Source: an uncultured Bacteroidota bacterium (GTDB lineage Bacteria > Bacteroidota > Bacteroidia > Flavobacteriales > Flavobacteriaceae). Taken from it: a stretch of 64,000 nt of DNA. The stretch covers positions 1-64,000 of the forward strand of contig CACCIQ010000002.1 in NCBI GenBank assembly GCA_902546095.1, given 5' to 3'. Position numbers and translations under genes: made by a program. Below are positions 1 to 8,663 of this stretch, one piece after another; positions within the stretch are counted from its first letter, which is position 1; each line of letters begins with the position of its first letter. The notes beneath the pieces were generated by a model. The model did no database searches and had not been told where the DNA came from. It worked only from the letters and a program-made list of their open reading frames with translations.

Positions 1-38
1 AAAAACAAATTTAAATATCTTTGATTTTCTGGTCATTA

Positions 39-1118
39 TTATTTTTGATCTACAATTTCTACTTCAAAAATTAAGTTCGATTTAGCAGGAATTCCTCTTG
101 ACTCTGTTTCACCATATGCAAGATAATAAGGTAAAAATAATGTCGCTTTATCACCAATTTTCAGAAGTTTTAAACCTTCTTTAAATCCTTGAATCATCAT
201 ATCTTTTGGACCAACTTTTGCCTCTATAGGCGAGTACCCTCCAGCCTGAGCTCTTCTGCTATCAAACATATTATATTTTTCAGCAATATCAAGAATTGAG
301 GTATCTAATAAGTTCCCATCTTCAAAGTATACAGCATAATGAGTTAATATTGTCTTATTTTCATCAACCATATCTCCATTTCCCTTTTCATTAATAAAAA
401 ATTTAAGTCCAGTTGAAGTTTCTGTAGCCTTTTCTTTAAGTTCTTTATGGATGTTAGAAACATTATTTTTAAGTTTTTCAAGGGCTTTTTCAGCTTCCTT
501 TTTTCTTTTTTCTTCTTCTTTGAAGTGATTACTAAAAATTTTTGGAGCATTAAATCTCTTTGCACTACTACCTTCTCTTATAATTTCAATATTAATAATG
601 GAGTCTCCTTGTTCAATTTTATCAACTATTTCTTGACCATCAACTACTTTTCCAAAGACTGTGTGTACACCATCTAACCATGGTGTTTCTTTATGTGTAA
701 TAAAAAATTGACTACCGTTTGTTGCTGGACCTGCATTTGCCATAGATAATATTCCAGCAGAATTATGTTTAAGTTCTTCAATAAACTCATCCTTGAATTT
801 ATAACCAGGAGATCCTGATCCAGTTCCTGTTGGATCTCCGCCTTGAATCATGAAGTCTGGAATAACTCTGTGAAAAGTAATACCATTGTAATATTTTTTG
901 CCCTTATATTGTTCACTTACTTCTTTGTTCTCACCCTCTGTAAGTGAGATAAAATTTGCTACAGTTACTGGGGTAAGATCATAATATAAATTAGCTTTTA
1001 TTGTTCCTTTTGAAGTTTCTATAGATGCATGGATTGTATCGTTATTATTTTTTTGTGACATATTACATGAAAAATTGATTATTAATATTATTATAAAAAA
1101 GTGTCTTATCAAACGCAT
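39..1118 (-). CDS. Cyclophilin-FKBP fusion peptidyl-prolyl isomerase, probable lipoprotein
   Basis: This protein should catalyse cis/trans isomerisation of prolyl bonds in the cell envelope. Residues about 28-190 form a cyclophilin-type domain ([27 protein letters not shown]). Residues about 195-235 are a charged, probably helical linker rich in Lys and Glu. Residues about 240-357 form an FKBP-type domain ([20 protein letters not shown], then [13 protein letters not shown]). The N-terminus is hydrophobic and ends at Cys18, so export and possibly lipidation are likely, although the lipobox (NFSC) is weak. At 359 aa it is about twice a single-domain PPIase. Dual-family immunophilins with this domain order have been described in Flavobacterium. 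It lies just downstream of nrnA on the same strand and may be co-transcribed. The family assignment is certain; the periplasmic location is inferred. Confidence 0.93.
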   Translation of the reverse strand: MRLIRHFFIIILIINFSCNMSQKNNNDTIHASIETSKGTIKANLYYDLTPVTVANFISLTEGENKEVSEQYKGKKYYNGITFHRVIPDFMIQGGDPTGTGSGSPGYKFKDEFIEELKHNSAGILSMANAGPATNGSQFFITHKETPWLDGVHTVFGKVVDGQEIVDKIEQGDSIINIEIIREGSSAKRFNAPKIFSNHFKEEEKRKKEAEKALEKLKNNVSNIHKELKEKATETSTGLKFFINEKGNGDMVDENKTILTHYAVYFEDGNLLDTSILDIAEKYNMFDSRRAQAGGYSPIEAKVGPKDMMIQGFKEGLKLLKIGDKATLFLPYYLAYGETESRGIPAKSNLIFEVEIVDQK

Positions 1119-1120
1119 AA

Positions 1121-2128
1121 TTATTTAGTTTTAAATGTTTTCAAAGATGATTTAAATTTTTTAATTGCATTTACAATAGTTCCCTCAAATTTTCCTCCAG
1201 CTGCATTTTTATGACCTCCACCAGAGAAAAATTCTTTTGCAAATTTATTGCAAGGAAATTCATTTTTAGATCTGAATGAAATTTTAATTAGATTAATTTC
1301 GAGTTCATCTTCAATGAAAATAGCAGTAAAGTGAATGTTTTTTAGTGAAAGCCCATAATTCACAATTCCTTCAGAATCACCTTTTTTGTACTGATTTTGT
1401 TTTAATTCTTTTTTTGTTAAAAATGTATAACTAGTTTTTTTATCGTTAATTAATGATAAATTTTTAATAGCACAACCCAGTATTTTTAATTTACTGAGAC
1501 TATTGCTATTATATATATTATTATAAATTTTACTATGATCTATACCTTTTTCCAGTAAAAAAGATAGTGTATTGTGAGTTTTTCCATTGACACCATTATA
1601 TTGAAATGATCCAGTGTCTGTCATCATACCAAGATATAAACATGTTGAAATTTCCTTATTAATTAATTCCTTTTTTCCCAAGTTGACGGCTATATTGAAA
1701 ATTAATTCGCATGTTGATGAGATCTCTGGGTGTGAAAACATAACAGTAGCATAGTCATTTGGTGATTGGTGATGGTCAATCATAACTAATTTATGATTTT
1801 CTAAATCAATATTTTCTGCAATTTTTCCAGATCTACTTAAATCATTAAAATCAAGTGTAAAAATTAAATTAGAATTATTAATTGTTTTTTTAGCTAATTC
1901 CACATTGTTTTCGTAAACAATTATGTGTTCGCATCCTGGAACCCAATCTAGGAATCCCGGATGTTGATTTGGAGTAATAACTTTAACATTTAAACTCATT
2001 TTTTTAAATAAGTGGAATAGAGCTAAACTGCTTCCTATGGCATCCCCATCGGGGTTGGTATGAGTAGTTATTACAATTTTATTCTCTTTGGAAAGTAAAT
2101 TTTTTAATTGTTTTATTTTTCCTTCCAT
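1121..2128 (-). CDS. nrnA: DHH-family oligoribonuclease / pAp phosphatase
   Basis: NrnA-type enzymes degrade nano-RNAs from the 3' or 5' end and can dephosphorylate pAp. The DHH phosphoesterase domain shows metal-binding motifs in order: [13 protein letters not shown] at about 22-34, DFND at 93-96, the DHH signature at 118-120 and MTDTGS at 169-174. The C-terminal DHHA1 domain has the substrate-binding [10 protein letters not shown] at 303-312. The length of 335 aa is usual. A TATCTTTG promoter element lies 7 nt upstream of the ATG, so the gene probably starts its own short-leader transcript, with the PPIase gene 2 bp downstream. It is a complete cytoplasmic enzyme with all motifs intact. Confidence 0.93.
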   Translation of the reverse strand: MEGKIKQLKNLLSKENKIVITTHTNPDGDAIGSSLALFHLFKKMSLNVKVITPNQHPGFLDWVPGCEHIIVYENNVELAKKTINNSNLIFTLDFNDLSRSGKIAENIDLENHKLVMIDHHQSPNDYATVMFSHPEISSTCELIFNIAVNLGKKELINKEISTCLYLGMMTDTGSFQYNGVNGKTHNTLSFLLEKGIDHSKIYNNIYNSNSLSKLKILGCAIKNLSLINDKKTSYTFLTKKELKQNQYKKGDSEGIVNYGLSLKNIHFTAIFIEDELEINLIKISFRSKNEFPCNKFAKEFFSGGGHKNAAGGKFEGTIVNAIKKFKSSLKTFKTK

Positions 2129-2135
2129 AATTTGT

Positions 2136-2143
2136 CAAAGATA
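2136..2143 (-). promoter_or_regulatory. TAnnTTTG promoter element of nrnA
   Basis: TATCTTTG on the minus strand matches the Bacteroidota -7 consensus TAnnTTTG exactly and ends 7 nt before the nrnA ATG. No convincing -33 TTTG is visible. The predicted transcript would have almost no 5' leader. Confidence 0.5.
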
Positions 2144-2210
2144 AGGATTACTTTAGGAATTTTTAGATTATACTTGAAGTCATTTTTTGTAAATTTATTT
2201 AAAAAAATAA

Positions 2211-2498
2211 GTGAGTTTAATAAATATTTTTAAAAGACCTCGGAATAAAAAGTTCAGATATTCCCCAAGATATTCAAAATCAAATAAATCTAATATATAT
2301 GGATTTGATTCAGCTTATTCTAAACATAGAGAATCAAATAGTGTTTTTGACAAGTCAAATGCATGGGAGGAGGCAAGGTTAAGATTCAGAAACCGTTCAA
2401 ATAGTTTATTTTCAAAAACTATCCTTTTTATTATTATTCTTCTTACATTAATTTTTCTTTATATAATTGACTTTGATTTATCGATTTTCATGAAATGA
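2211..2498 (+). CDS. Small basic single-pass membrane protein upstream of mutL
   Basis: This is a 95-residue protein with a GTG start. Residues 1-65 are polar and rich in Lys, Arg, Ser and Asn. A single hydrophobic segment follows at about 68-87, and the tail IDFDLSIFMK is short. The layout suggests a cytoplasmic basic domain anchored by a C-terminal helix. Its stop overlaps the mutL start by 4 nt (ATGA), so the two are translationally coupled. Comparable small proteins precede mutL in flavobacteria and, as I recall, are often labelled riboflavin synthase beta subunit. Nothing in this sequence supports that label. Function is unknown; its existence as a gene is supported by the coupling and a clean reading frame. 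Confidence 0.75.
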   Translation: MSLINIFKRPRNKKFRYSPRYSKSNKSNIYGFDSAYSKHRESNSVFDKSNAWEEARLRFRNRSNSLFSKTILFIIILLTLIFLYIIDFDLSIFMK

Positions 2499-4261
2499 AA
2501 GGATTAATACATAAATTATCTGATGATTTAATTAACAAGATTGCTGCTGGAGAAGTTATTCAACGCCCTTCTTCAGTATTAAAAGAACTTATTGAAAATT
2601 CAATTGATGCTAATGCTAAAAATATTAATGTAATTGTAAAGGACTTTGGTAAATCGCTCATTGAAATTAGTGATGATGGTGATGGAATGAATAATAAAGA
2701 TCTTTGTTTGTGTTTTTTAAAACATACTACGTCAAAAATTAAATCATCTTCTGATTTGTTTTCGTTGACCAGCAAAGGTTTTAGAGGGGAAGCCATAGCA
2801 AGTATTTCTTCTGTTGCAAAAATTATAATATCATCATCAAATAATAAAAATGGAATTAGAAATATTATCTCAGTTATTGATAGTTCAATAGTTGATAAGA
2901 AGGAAGAAAGTGGTTTAAACGGTACAAGAATAAGCGTTAGAAACTTATTTTATAATTTACCAGCTAGAAGAAAATTTTTAAAATCTGATAATGTCGAATT
3001 AAGACATATTATGAATGAGTTTACTCGACAATCTTTATGCCATCCAGAGATTTCATTTTCACTTAGGCATAATAACAATGATTTGTACAAGTTGAAGAAG
3101 TCAAACCTTAAAGAGAGGGTGATACGTTTGTTTACAAACAGCATAAATAAAAAATTGGTACCGATTGATGAAAATACTGATATTGTAAAAATTAAGGGTT
3201 ATGTCTTGAAGCCTGAATATTTAAATAAATCAAGATCAATGCAGTATTTTTTTGTAAATGGAAGATATGTTAAAAATAATTATTTAAATCATTCAATCAT
3301 GACTGCCTATGAGGGGTTGATAAAGCCTGAAAGTAGACCCTCTTATATTCTTTTTATCGATGTTCCAACACAAACTATTGATGTAAATGTTCATCCTAAT
3401 AAGATTGAAGTAAAGTTTGAAAATGAGAGTTCCTTGTATGCAATTCTAAGATCTTGTATTAGACATTCTTTAGGGAAATTTAATGTAGCTCCAAATATTG
3501 ATTTTAGTAATAATATTAATATTTCCTCTCCATCATTAAGTTTAAAAAACTTGAAAGTACCCAAAGTCGATTTTGACAATAATTATGATCCTTTTAATGA
3601 AAATGAAAATAAAGAAAATATAGAAAAATCCGAATTAAATATCCAAAACTGGAATTCATCAAAGGAAATTTTTTCTGAAAAAGATTTACAAGATTCTACG
3701 CATTATTCGAATTTTAATTTTTTAAAAAAGTTTATTGTAACAAAAACAAAATCAGAATTATTAATTGTTGACATTAAAAAAGCTTATCAGAGGGTTTTAT
3801 ATGAAAGAATTCTTTCTGAAATTAATAACAAGAAGAACGTATCGCAGACTCTTATCTTTCCAATAAGCTTATCTTATAGTAATATTGATTTTCAAGTTTT
3901 ATTTAAATTGAAAGATATTTTAAGTCACCTTGGCTTCATTTTTGAAAAATTTAACGCGAATGAAATTGAGATAACTGGTATTCACCCAGTTTTTAATTGT
4001 AATATGGTTAATGATTTTTTTAATGAACTAATTGAGAATGATATCTTAAACTACTCAGATCATTCAACAAGTATTAATGATTACTTAGCTAAGTTAATAT
4101 GCATTTCAAAATCCCTAAATTTAAAACATTTAGAAAATGAAAAGGAGCAAACCCTACTATTAAACCAATTATTTGCATGTAAGGATTCAATGGTTACTCC
4201 CCTTGGAAAAAAGATATATATTTCAATTGAAGATAATGATATTAAAAAAAGATTTATTTAA
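2495..4261 (+). CDS. mutL: DNA mismatch repair protein MutL
   Basis: MutL is the ATP-dependent matchmaker of mismatch repair, linking MutS to the downstream nuclease or helicase. The GHKL ATPase domain is intact: the helix motif with catalytic Glu at IAAGEVIQRP and ELIENSIDA (17-39), DDGDGM (60-65) and GFRGEAIASISS (95-106). The second N-terminal subdomain, with its VHPNKIEVKF signature, lies near 299-308. A variable acidic linker covers about 330-410. In the dimerisation domain, the region matching the endonuclease motif DQHA(X)2E(X)4E reads DIKKAYQRVLYE (426-437), so the metal-ligand His and first Glu are gone. The usual CPHGRP zinc motif near the C-terminus is also absent (ACKDSMVTPLGKK instead). 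At 588 aa it is normal to slightly short. Mismatch-repair identity is certain; nicking activity is doubtful. Confidence 0.95.
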   Translation: MKGLIHKLSDDLINKIAAGEVIQRPSSVLKELIENSIDANAKNINVIVKDFGKSLIEISDDGDGMNNKDLCLCFLKHTTSKIKSSSDLFSLTSKGFRGEAIASISSVAKIIISSSNNKNGIRNIISVIDSSIVDKKEESGLNGTRISVRNLFYNLPARRKFLKSDNVELRHIMNEFTRQSLCHPEISFSLRHNNNDLYKLKKSNLKERVIRLFTNSINKKLVPIDENTDIVKIKGYVLKPEYLNKSRSMQYFFVNGRYVKNNYLNHSIMTAYEGLIKPESRPSYILFIDVPTQTIDVNVHPNKIEVKFENESSLYAILRSCIRHSLGKFNVAPNIDFSNNINISSPSLSLKNLKVPKVDFDNNYDPFNENENKENIEKSELNIQNWNSSKEIFSEKDLQDSTHYSNFNFLKKFIVTKTKSELLIVDIKKAYQRVLYERILSEINNKKNVSQTLIFPISLSYSNIDFQVLFKLKDILSHLGFIFEKFNANEIEITGIHPVFNCNMVNDFFNELIENDILNYSDHSTSINDYLAKLICISKSLNLKHLENEKEQTLLLNQLFACKDSMVTPLGKKIYISIEDNDIKKRFI

Positions 4262-4998
4262 TGGGAAATACACCACAAATAATTAAGCATCTGCTTATAA
4301 TAAATATTATTTTCTTTATTGGAACCAAGTTTTCTGGTCAAATTAGTACTGATTTTTTAGCTCTTCACTACATCGAGAATGATAAGTTTTTTATCTCTCA
4401 AATGTTAACTCATATGTTTATGCACGGCAACGAGGCACATCTTTTGTTTAATATGTTTGGTTTATGGATGTTCGGCTCTACATTAGCGAATATCTGGGGA
4501 ACAAATAAGTTTATATTTTTTTATCTGTCATCAGGTTTAGGAGCAGCAGTTATTCAAATGTTAGCTTATTATTTAAATATTGAATCAATCACATCAGCTC
4601 TAGCTGAAAATGGTTTATCAAATGAATCAATAGTAGAATTATTTAGATCTGGAAAAGTTAACACTTCAGTTTTTGAATATGTTTCAAAAGAAAGCCTTGC
4701 GAGCGTTTATAATGATTATAACTCGGTAATGGTTGGAGCCTCTGGAGCAATATATGGTGTTTTAGTTGCTTTTACGTTCATGTTTCCAAACTCAAAACTG
4801 ATGTTGTTGTTTCCTCCAATTCCTGTGAAAGCCAAGTTTTTAGTACCAATCATAATTTTAGGAGATGTGTTTTTTGGGTTTACATCAGCATCAATAGGGC
4901 CAATAGCTCACTTTGCTCATTTGGGTGGAGCAATTACAGGTTTTCTAATGATGTGGTATTGGAAAAAAAATCAATTTAACAATAAGAGATGGAACTAA
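4261..4998 (+). CDS. Rhomboid family intramembrane serine protease (first of a tandem pair)
   Basis: This inner-membrane serine protease would cleave transmembrane substrates. It has several hydrophobic helices and the rhomboid signature residues. HGNEAHLLFNMFGLW (55-69) supplies the oxyanion Asn. GASG (159-162) supplies nucleophile Ser161. AHFAHLGG (216-223) supplies general-base His220. Between the early helices and the serine helix there is a polar insertion of about 45 residues (about 107-152), longer than in GlpG. The start overlaps the mutL stop by 1 nt (TAATG), and the 3' end overlaps the next rhomboid by 10 nt, so mutL and both rhomboids form one operon. No substrate can be named from the sequence. 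Confidence 0.92.
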   Translation: MGNTPQIIKHLLIINIIFFIGTKFSGQISTDFLALHYIENDKFFISQMLTHMFMHGNEAHLLFNMFGLWMFGSTLANIWGTNKFIFFYLSSGLGAAVIQMLAYYLNIESITSALAENGLSNESIVELFRSGKVNTSVFEYVSKESLASVYNDYNSVMVGASGAIYGVLVAFTFMFPNSKLMLLFPPIPVKAKFLVPIIILGDVFFGFTSASIGPIAHFAHLGGAITGFLMMWYWKKNQFNNKRWN

Positions 4999-5825
4999 AA
5001 AATAGAATCAATATCTTTATTTCAACTCTGAGTCTCGTAGAGAAGATAATTGTCTTAAATATTGTTTTATACATAATACCATTTATTTTAAATACTTTTC
5101 TTTTTTTATTTAACATAAAGAATCTTGATATACTCAGCTGGTTCACAATCGATGCTGACTTAAGTAAGCTGATTTTTAAACCTTGGTCATTTATAACTTA
5201 TGGTTTTTTACATGGAAGTTTTAGTCATATTTTTTGGAATATGATTATTTTATATTATTTCGGAAAAATCCTCAATAATTTATTTGGTGATAAACTCTTT
5301 AAAAATTTATATTTGAGCGGAATAGTTATCGGAGGTTTAACTTATGTTTTAAGTTATAATGTATTTCCTGCTTTTAATGGGGTAGATTCAGTAATGATTG
5401 GAGCTTCAGCAGGTGTTATGAGTGTTCTATTTTATTTAGCATCATATAACCCGCAACGTATAATTAGAATATTCTTTTTTGATGTAAAAATTATATACAT
5501 AGCATTATTTTTATTTCTTTATGATATCATTCAAATACCTATTAATAATTCAGGAGGACATATTGCTCATATCGGAGGTGCAGTTTGGGGTTATTATTAT
5601 TGTATTAGATACAATAAGGGACAAGATTTAGTAAAGTCTTTTTTTAAAAATTTTAAGAGCAAAAAAACATCAAATAATATAATCACTAATGATAAGCGTT
5701 CGTCAAATTTTGATCAAAAAAGAATTGATTCAATTTTAGATAAAATATCAGATTCTGGATATGATAGCTTGTCTAAAGCTGACAAAGAATACCTTTTTAA
5801 AGTAGGAAAAAATAAAAATAAATAA
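4989..5825 (+). CDS. Rhomboid family intramembrane serine protease (second of the pair)
   Basis: This is a 278-aa polytopic membrane protein with the rhomboid core. HGSFSHIFWNM is at 75-85, the serine motif is GASAG at 138-142 (Ser140, Ala replacing the usual Gly after Ser), and the histidine motif AHIGGAVWG is at 193-201 (His194). All catalytic residues are therefore present. A soluble, Lys/Ser-rich C-terminal tail of about 65 residues follows the last helix and ends in a short segment (about 245-270, RIDSILDKISDSGYDSLSKA) that matches a motif seen at the C-termini of many bacteroidete rhomboids. It overlaps the preceding rhomboid by 10 nt. The two paralogues differ in their loops, suggesting different substrates or regulation. 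Confidence 0.9.
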   Translation: MELKNRINIFISTLSLVEKIIVLNIVLYIIPFILNTFLFLFNIKNLDILSWFTIDADLSKLIFKPWSFITYGFLHGSFSHIFWNMIILYYFGKILNNLFGDKLFKNLYLSGIVIGGLTYVLSYNVFPAFNGVDSVMIGASAGVMSVLFYLASYNPQRIIRIFFFDVKIIYIALFLFLYDIIQIPINNSGGHIAHIGGAVWGYYYCIRYNKGQDLVKSFFKNFKSKKTSNNIITNDKRSSNFDQKRIDSILDKISDSGYDSLSKADKEYLFKVGKNKNK

Positions 5826-5876
5826 TTTGTAAATAAGCTTTAATTTTTTGTAGAGAATATACTGATAATCAATAAT

Positions 5877-6413
5877 TTAATTTGCAAAAAAACTAAAGGT
5901 AGAGTCTCCATATTTCTTAGATTTATTGAAACATTGGATTTTATTAAAAACCTTTTTTGATGAATGTTCTATAATTAAATATCCATCGGATTTTAAACAA
6001 TTTTTCTTAAATATTTCATTGATCATTGTCAAATATTTTGTGTATTCAAGGTTGTAGGGAGGATCAGCAAAAATTATATCAAATTCTGTATTGATTTTTT
6101 TTATGTACATAAATACATCAGATTTAATTATGGAAATATTAAACTTTTGATCTTCACTAAATTTTTTTATAAAATTTAAAGACTTTATATTTTTATCAAC
6201 TGATACAATTTTTTTGGTTCCTCTTGATGCAAACTCATAACTAATACCTCCAGTTCCACTAAATAAGTCAAGAATTTTAATACTTTTAAAATCAAATTCA
6301 TTATTTAAAATATTAAAAAGAGCTTCTTTACACCTGTCTGTAGTAGGTCTTAAGTTTATATTTTTGGGAAAGTTAATCCTAATTCCACCACTGTTCCCTC
6401 CAATAATTCTCAT
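5877..6413 (-). CDS. rsmD: 16S rRNA (guanine966-N2)-methyltransferase RsmD
   Basis: RsmD methylates N2 of G966 in helix 31 of 16S rRNA, using S-adenosylmethionine. The N-terminus MRIIGGNSGG and LRPTTDRCKEALFNIL (21-36) are typical of the family. SAM motif I is DLFSGTGGISYE (49-60). The catalytic motif is FADPPYNL (115-122). The length of 178 aa is normal. The start overlaps the DUF3822 gene by 4 nt (ATGA), making rsmD the last gene of a three-gene operon read from 7835. It converges with the second rhomboid gene across about 50 bp. Confidence 0.94.
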   Translation of the reverse strand: MRIIGGNSGGIRINFPKNINLRPTTDRCKEALFNILNNEFDFKSIKILDLFSGTGGISYEFASRGTKKIVSVDKNIKSLNFIKKFSEDQKFNISIIKSDVFMYIKKINTEFDIIFADPPYNLEYTKYLTMINEIFKKNCLKSDGYLIIEHSSKKVFNKIQCFNKSKKYGDSTFSFFAN

Positions 6414-7165
6414 TCCGAATATATAAAGTCAATTTTTTTATTATTGATAATTTCGAAATTATCAAAAAATTTATCTGCTATCTCCAATAATAAATCATTT
6501 TTTTTGTCAAGTATAAAATTGATTTGCGTCTCTTTTATTTCTAATCCTTTTTCTTTAATTGACAATAATAAAAAGTAAATAATATCAGTTTCGCTTTCAA
6601 TTTCATAGGAATTAAAAAAAATCAATTCATCCTTGTTGAAAATGATAATTTTAAGCTTATTGTTATCTACATAAGCAAAGAATGACTTGTCATTTTTTAT
6701 ATGAAAAACTTTTTTAATTAAAATACTATTAAAGTGATAGTAATCGATATTTTTGAATATATCCACTAGAAAATTATTGATGTTAACATAAGGAATATAA
6801 ACGTTTTTAATTTTTAATTCTTCAATGTTATCATTAGAAATAAAATCAGTTTTTTTAACTTTTGTTATATATTTCAAATAGGTTTTTTTCTCTTTTTCAT
6901 CAAATAATTCCTCTGGTACTAAAGTAAATAATTCATTTTCCTGATAAAGTTTGATATTTTCTACATTATCATAATTAATATTATTTTCTTTTAAAAATGA
7001 ATTTAGAGTAGATGTTAGTGCGTTTGTTTTAATTCTCTTTTCGAAATCTTTTCTGGAATACTGAAAAGAATCAGACTCTGGATCTTTAGTAAATAATGAT
7101 ATAAAGTGGTTTCCTAATGAAAGCTCTAAGTTAACTTTCTTGTTTTTATTTTCTTTCAAAATCAA
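6410..7165 (-). CDS. DUF3822 family protein
   Basis: This 251-aa protein lies immediately upstream of rsmD, a position typical of DUF3822 in Bacteroidota. The family is predicted to have an actin/Hsp70-like (ASKHA) fold. The N-terminus reads NLELSLGNHFISLF, an expected first beta-hairpin. There is no signal peptide or membrane segment. The interior alternates short beta strands with Asn/Lys-rich turns and lacks an obvious catalytic motif. It overlaps the upstream gene by 20 nt and rsmD by 4 nt. The molecular role is unknown; coupling to rsmD hints at a ribosome- or cofactor-related task, which is only an inference. Confidence 0.8.
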   Translation of the reverse strand: MILKENKNKKVNLELSLGNHFISLFTKDPESDSFQYSRKDFEKRIKTNALTSTLNSFLKENNINYDNVENIKLYQENELFTLVPEELFDEKEKKTYLKYITKVKKTDFISNDNIEELKIKNVYIPYVNINNFLVDIFKNIDYYHFNSILIKKVFHIKNDKSFFAYVDNNKLKIIIFNKDELIFFNSYEIESETDIIYFLLLSIKEKGLEIKETQINFILDKKNDLLLEIADKFFDNFEIINNKKIDFIYSE

Positions 7166-7835
7166 ATGTTGTAGGCCAATTACCGTTTGTACTCACATCT
7201 GATAAAGATCCGAGAACAATATCAGGTCCGTTAACACCATCTACTGAAACCGTTTGCTTTTCTTGGGTAATTAAATCCTTATTTTGATCAAACAATATTA
7301 AGTCTTTCGATACCCTAACCTCAAAAACTGGTACGTTATATCCATTTTTATCAATTATATCAGCCTTTAACTTGAATTTATCATCAATACCTTCAATTGG
7401 AATAGATGCCATTAATTTGTAGCTGTCAGTGTCTGAGAATAAAGAATCTTTAACCGAGACATATCCTAGAGTATCAATTACAATAACTTCTCTTAACATG
7501 TCAATTCTGTATATTCTATCATACTGCATATAACTTGAATCTCTTTTTTGTATAATTGTAAATTGTGCTGAATCAACGAACTTTACTAATTCCTCAAAAC
7601 TGTTAGAATAAATACCGTTTACGCTTTTGAAAGCAACTTGAGCATTTCTTATGTCTTTTAGTCTGTCAATTACCTTCAAATATCTTTCGTTTTTTACTTT
7701 ATTGAACTCAATAGGAGAGTTGATAGATTGATAAATTGCGAAAACAAGCAAAGCAGAAAAAAAGAAAAGAACATATGTAATTTGTTTTCTATATTTCTCA
7801 GTTATTTCAAATAGTTGTTGTAGGAATTTTTTCAT
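7146..7835 (-). CDS. Single-pass, pilin-like envelope protein
   Basis: The 229-residue protein has a basic N-terminus (1-18), one transmembrane helix (about 20-38), and a periplasmic domain. Just after the helix come a heptad-like region with LKDIRNAQVAFKSVNGIYS and a FEELVKFV segment. That order (membrane helix, long amphipathic helix, then a small beta domain) resembles type II secretion pseudopilins, but the N-terminal prepilin cleavage motif (Gly followed by Phe and Glu) is not evident. It heads the operon with DUF3822 and rsmD. A TAGTTTTG promoter element lies 9 nt upstream of the ATG. I do not recognise a named family; it is probably a conserved flavobacterial envelope protein. Confidence 0.7.
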   Translation of the reverse strand: MKKFLQQLFEITEKYRKQITYVLFFFSALLVFAIYQSINSPIEFNKVKNERYLKVIDRLKDIRNAQVAFKSVNGIYSNSFEELVKFVDSAQFTIIQKRDSSYMQYDRIYRIDMLREVIVIDTLGYVSVKDSLFSDTDSYKLMASIPIEGIDDKFKLKADIIDKNGYNVPVFEVRVSKDLILFDQNKDLITQEKQTVSVDGVNGPDIVLGSLSDVSTNGNWPTTFDFERK

Positions 7836-7844
7836 AGGTCAAAA

Positions 7845-7852
7845 CAAAACTA
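7845..7852 (-). promoter_or_regulatory. TAnnTTTG promoter element of the 7835-5877 operon
   Basis: TAGTTTTG on the minus strand matches TAnnTTTG exactly and ends 9 nt before the ATG of the pilin-like gene. The divergent kdsB gene starts about 80 bp away on the other strand. Confidence 0.5.
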
Positions 7853-7931
7853 CAATTTTTTTTAATTTATGAAAATCATTTATTTGAATCTTTTATTATA
7901 TGTTTTTATTATCTTTCATCAAATTTAAAAT

Positions 7932-8663
7932 GTGACGGTTTCTGCTTTAATCCCTGCAAGACTAAATTCAACTAGACTTGAAAAAAAACTTATTAAAAAT
8001 CTTGGTGGAATACCGGTAATTGTTAGAACCTATCAAAACATTTACTCAACTAAACTATTTGATGAGGTAGTTGTAGTCACGGACTCAGATGATATAATAA
8101 ATGTTTTAAAAGAATTTGATATAAAATTTCTTAAAAGCAAAGAAGATCATAACACTGGAACTGACAGAATAGCTGAATTTTCAAAGAAATTTAAAAGTGA
8201 TATTATTATTAATGTCCAAGGTGATGAGCCTTTTGTTTTAAAAGAGGATCTATCAAAAATAATTAATACGTTCAAGAATGACATTGAAAATAAAATCAAT
8301 GTTATATCATTGATGACTAAATTAATTTCTGTTGAGGAAATTAATAATCCAAACAACGTTAAAGTAGTAGTTGATAAAAACAATAATTCTTTAATGTTTT
8401 CTAGAAGTATTATACCTTATAAGCGCGTTGAAAACAACGTTAATTACTTTAAGCACATTGGTATTTATGCATTTAGGAATTCATTTTTAAATAAATTCAA
8501 AAAATTCAAGCAAACAAATTTGGAACTTACTGAAATGATTGAAGCTTTACGAATTATCGAACATGGTTACAATATACATATGATTGAAATAGATCATGAA
8601 CAAATATCAATTGACACCATAGATGACTTTAATAAGGCAAAATCAATGCTTAATAAAAAATGA
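7932..8663 (+). CDS. kdsB: 3-deoxy-manno-octulosonate cytidylyltransferase (CMP-Kdo synthetase)
   Basis: KdsB activates Kdo with CTP to give CMP-Kdo, the donor for the LPS inner core. The nucleotide-binding N-terminus ALIPARLNSTRLEKK (5-19), TGTDRIAE (75-82) and NVQGDEPF (94-101) are family signatures, and HIGIYAFR follows in the second half. The length of 243 aa is normal. The start is a GTG at 7932; the ATG two bases upstream is followed at once by TGA in its own frame, so GTG is the only sensible start. The stop overlaps the following acyltransferase gene by 4 nt, coupling two lipid-related genes. This gene shows that the host makes LPS. Confidence 0.95.
   Translation: MTVSALIPARLNSTRLEKKLIKNLGGIPVIVRTYQNIYSTKLFDEVVVVTDSDDIINVLKEFDIKFLKSKEDHNTGTDRIAEFSKKFKSDIIINVQGDEPFVLKEDLSKIINTFKNDIENKINVISLMTKLISVEEINNPNNVKVVVDKNNNSLMFSRSIIPYKRVENNVNYFKHIGIYAFRNSFLNKFKKFKQTNLELTEMIEALRIIEHGYNIHMIEIDHEQISIDTIDDFNKAKSMLNKK

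Noticed and set aside
447..677. Plus-strand frame with a run of Phe/Ser codons opposite the PPIase gene
   Set aside because: It is the complement of the Lys/Glu-rich linker of the PPIase, with low-complexity composition and no matching context.
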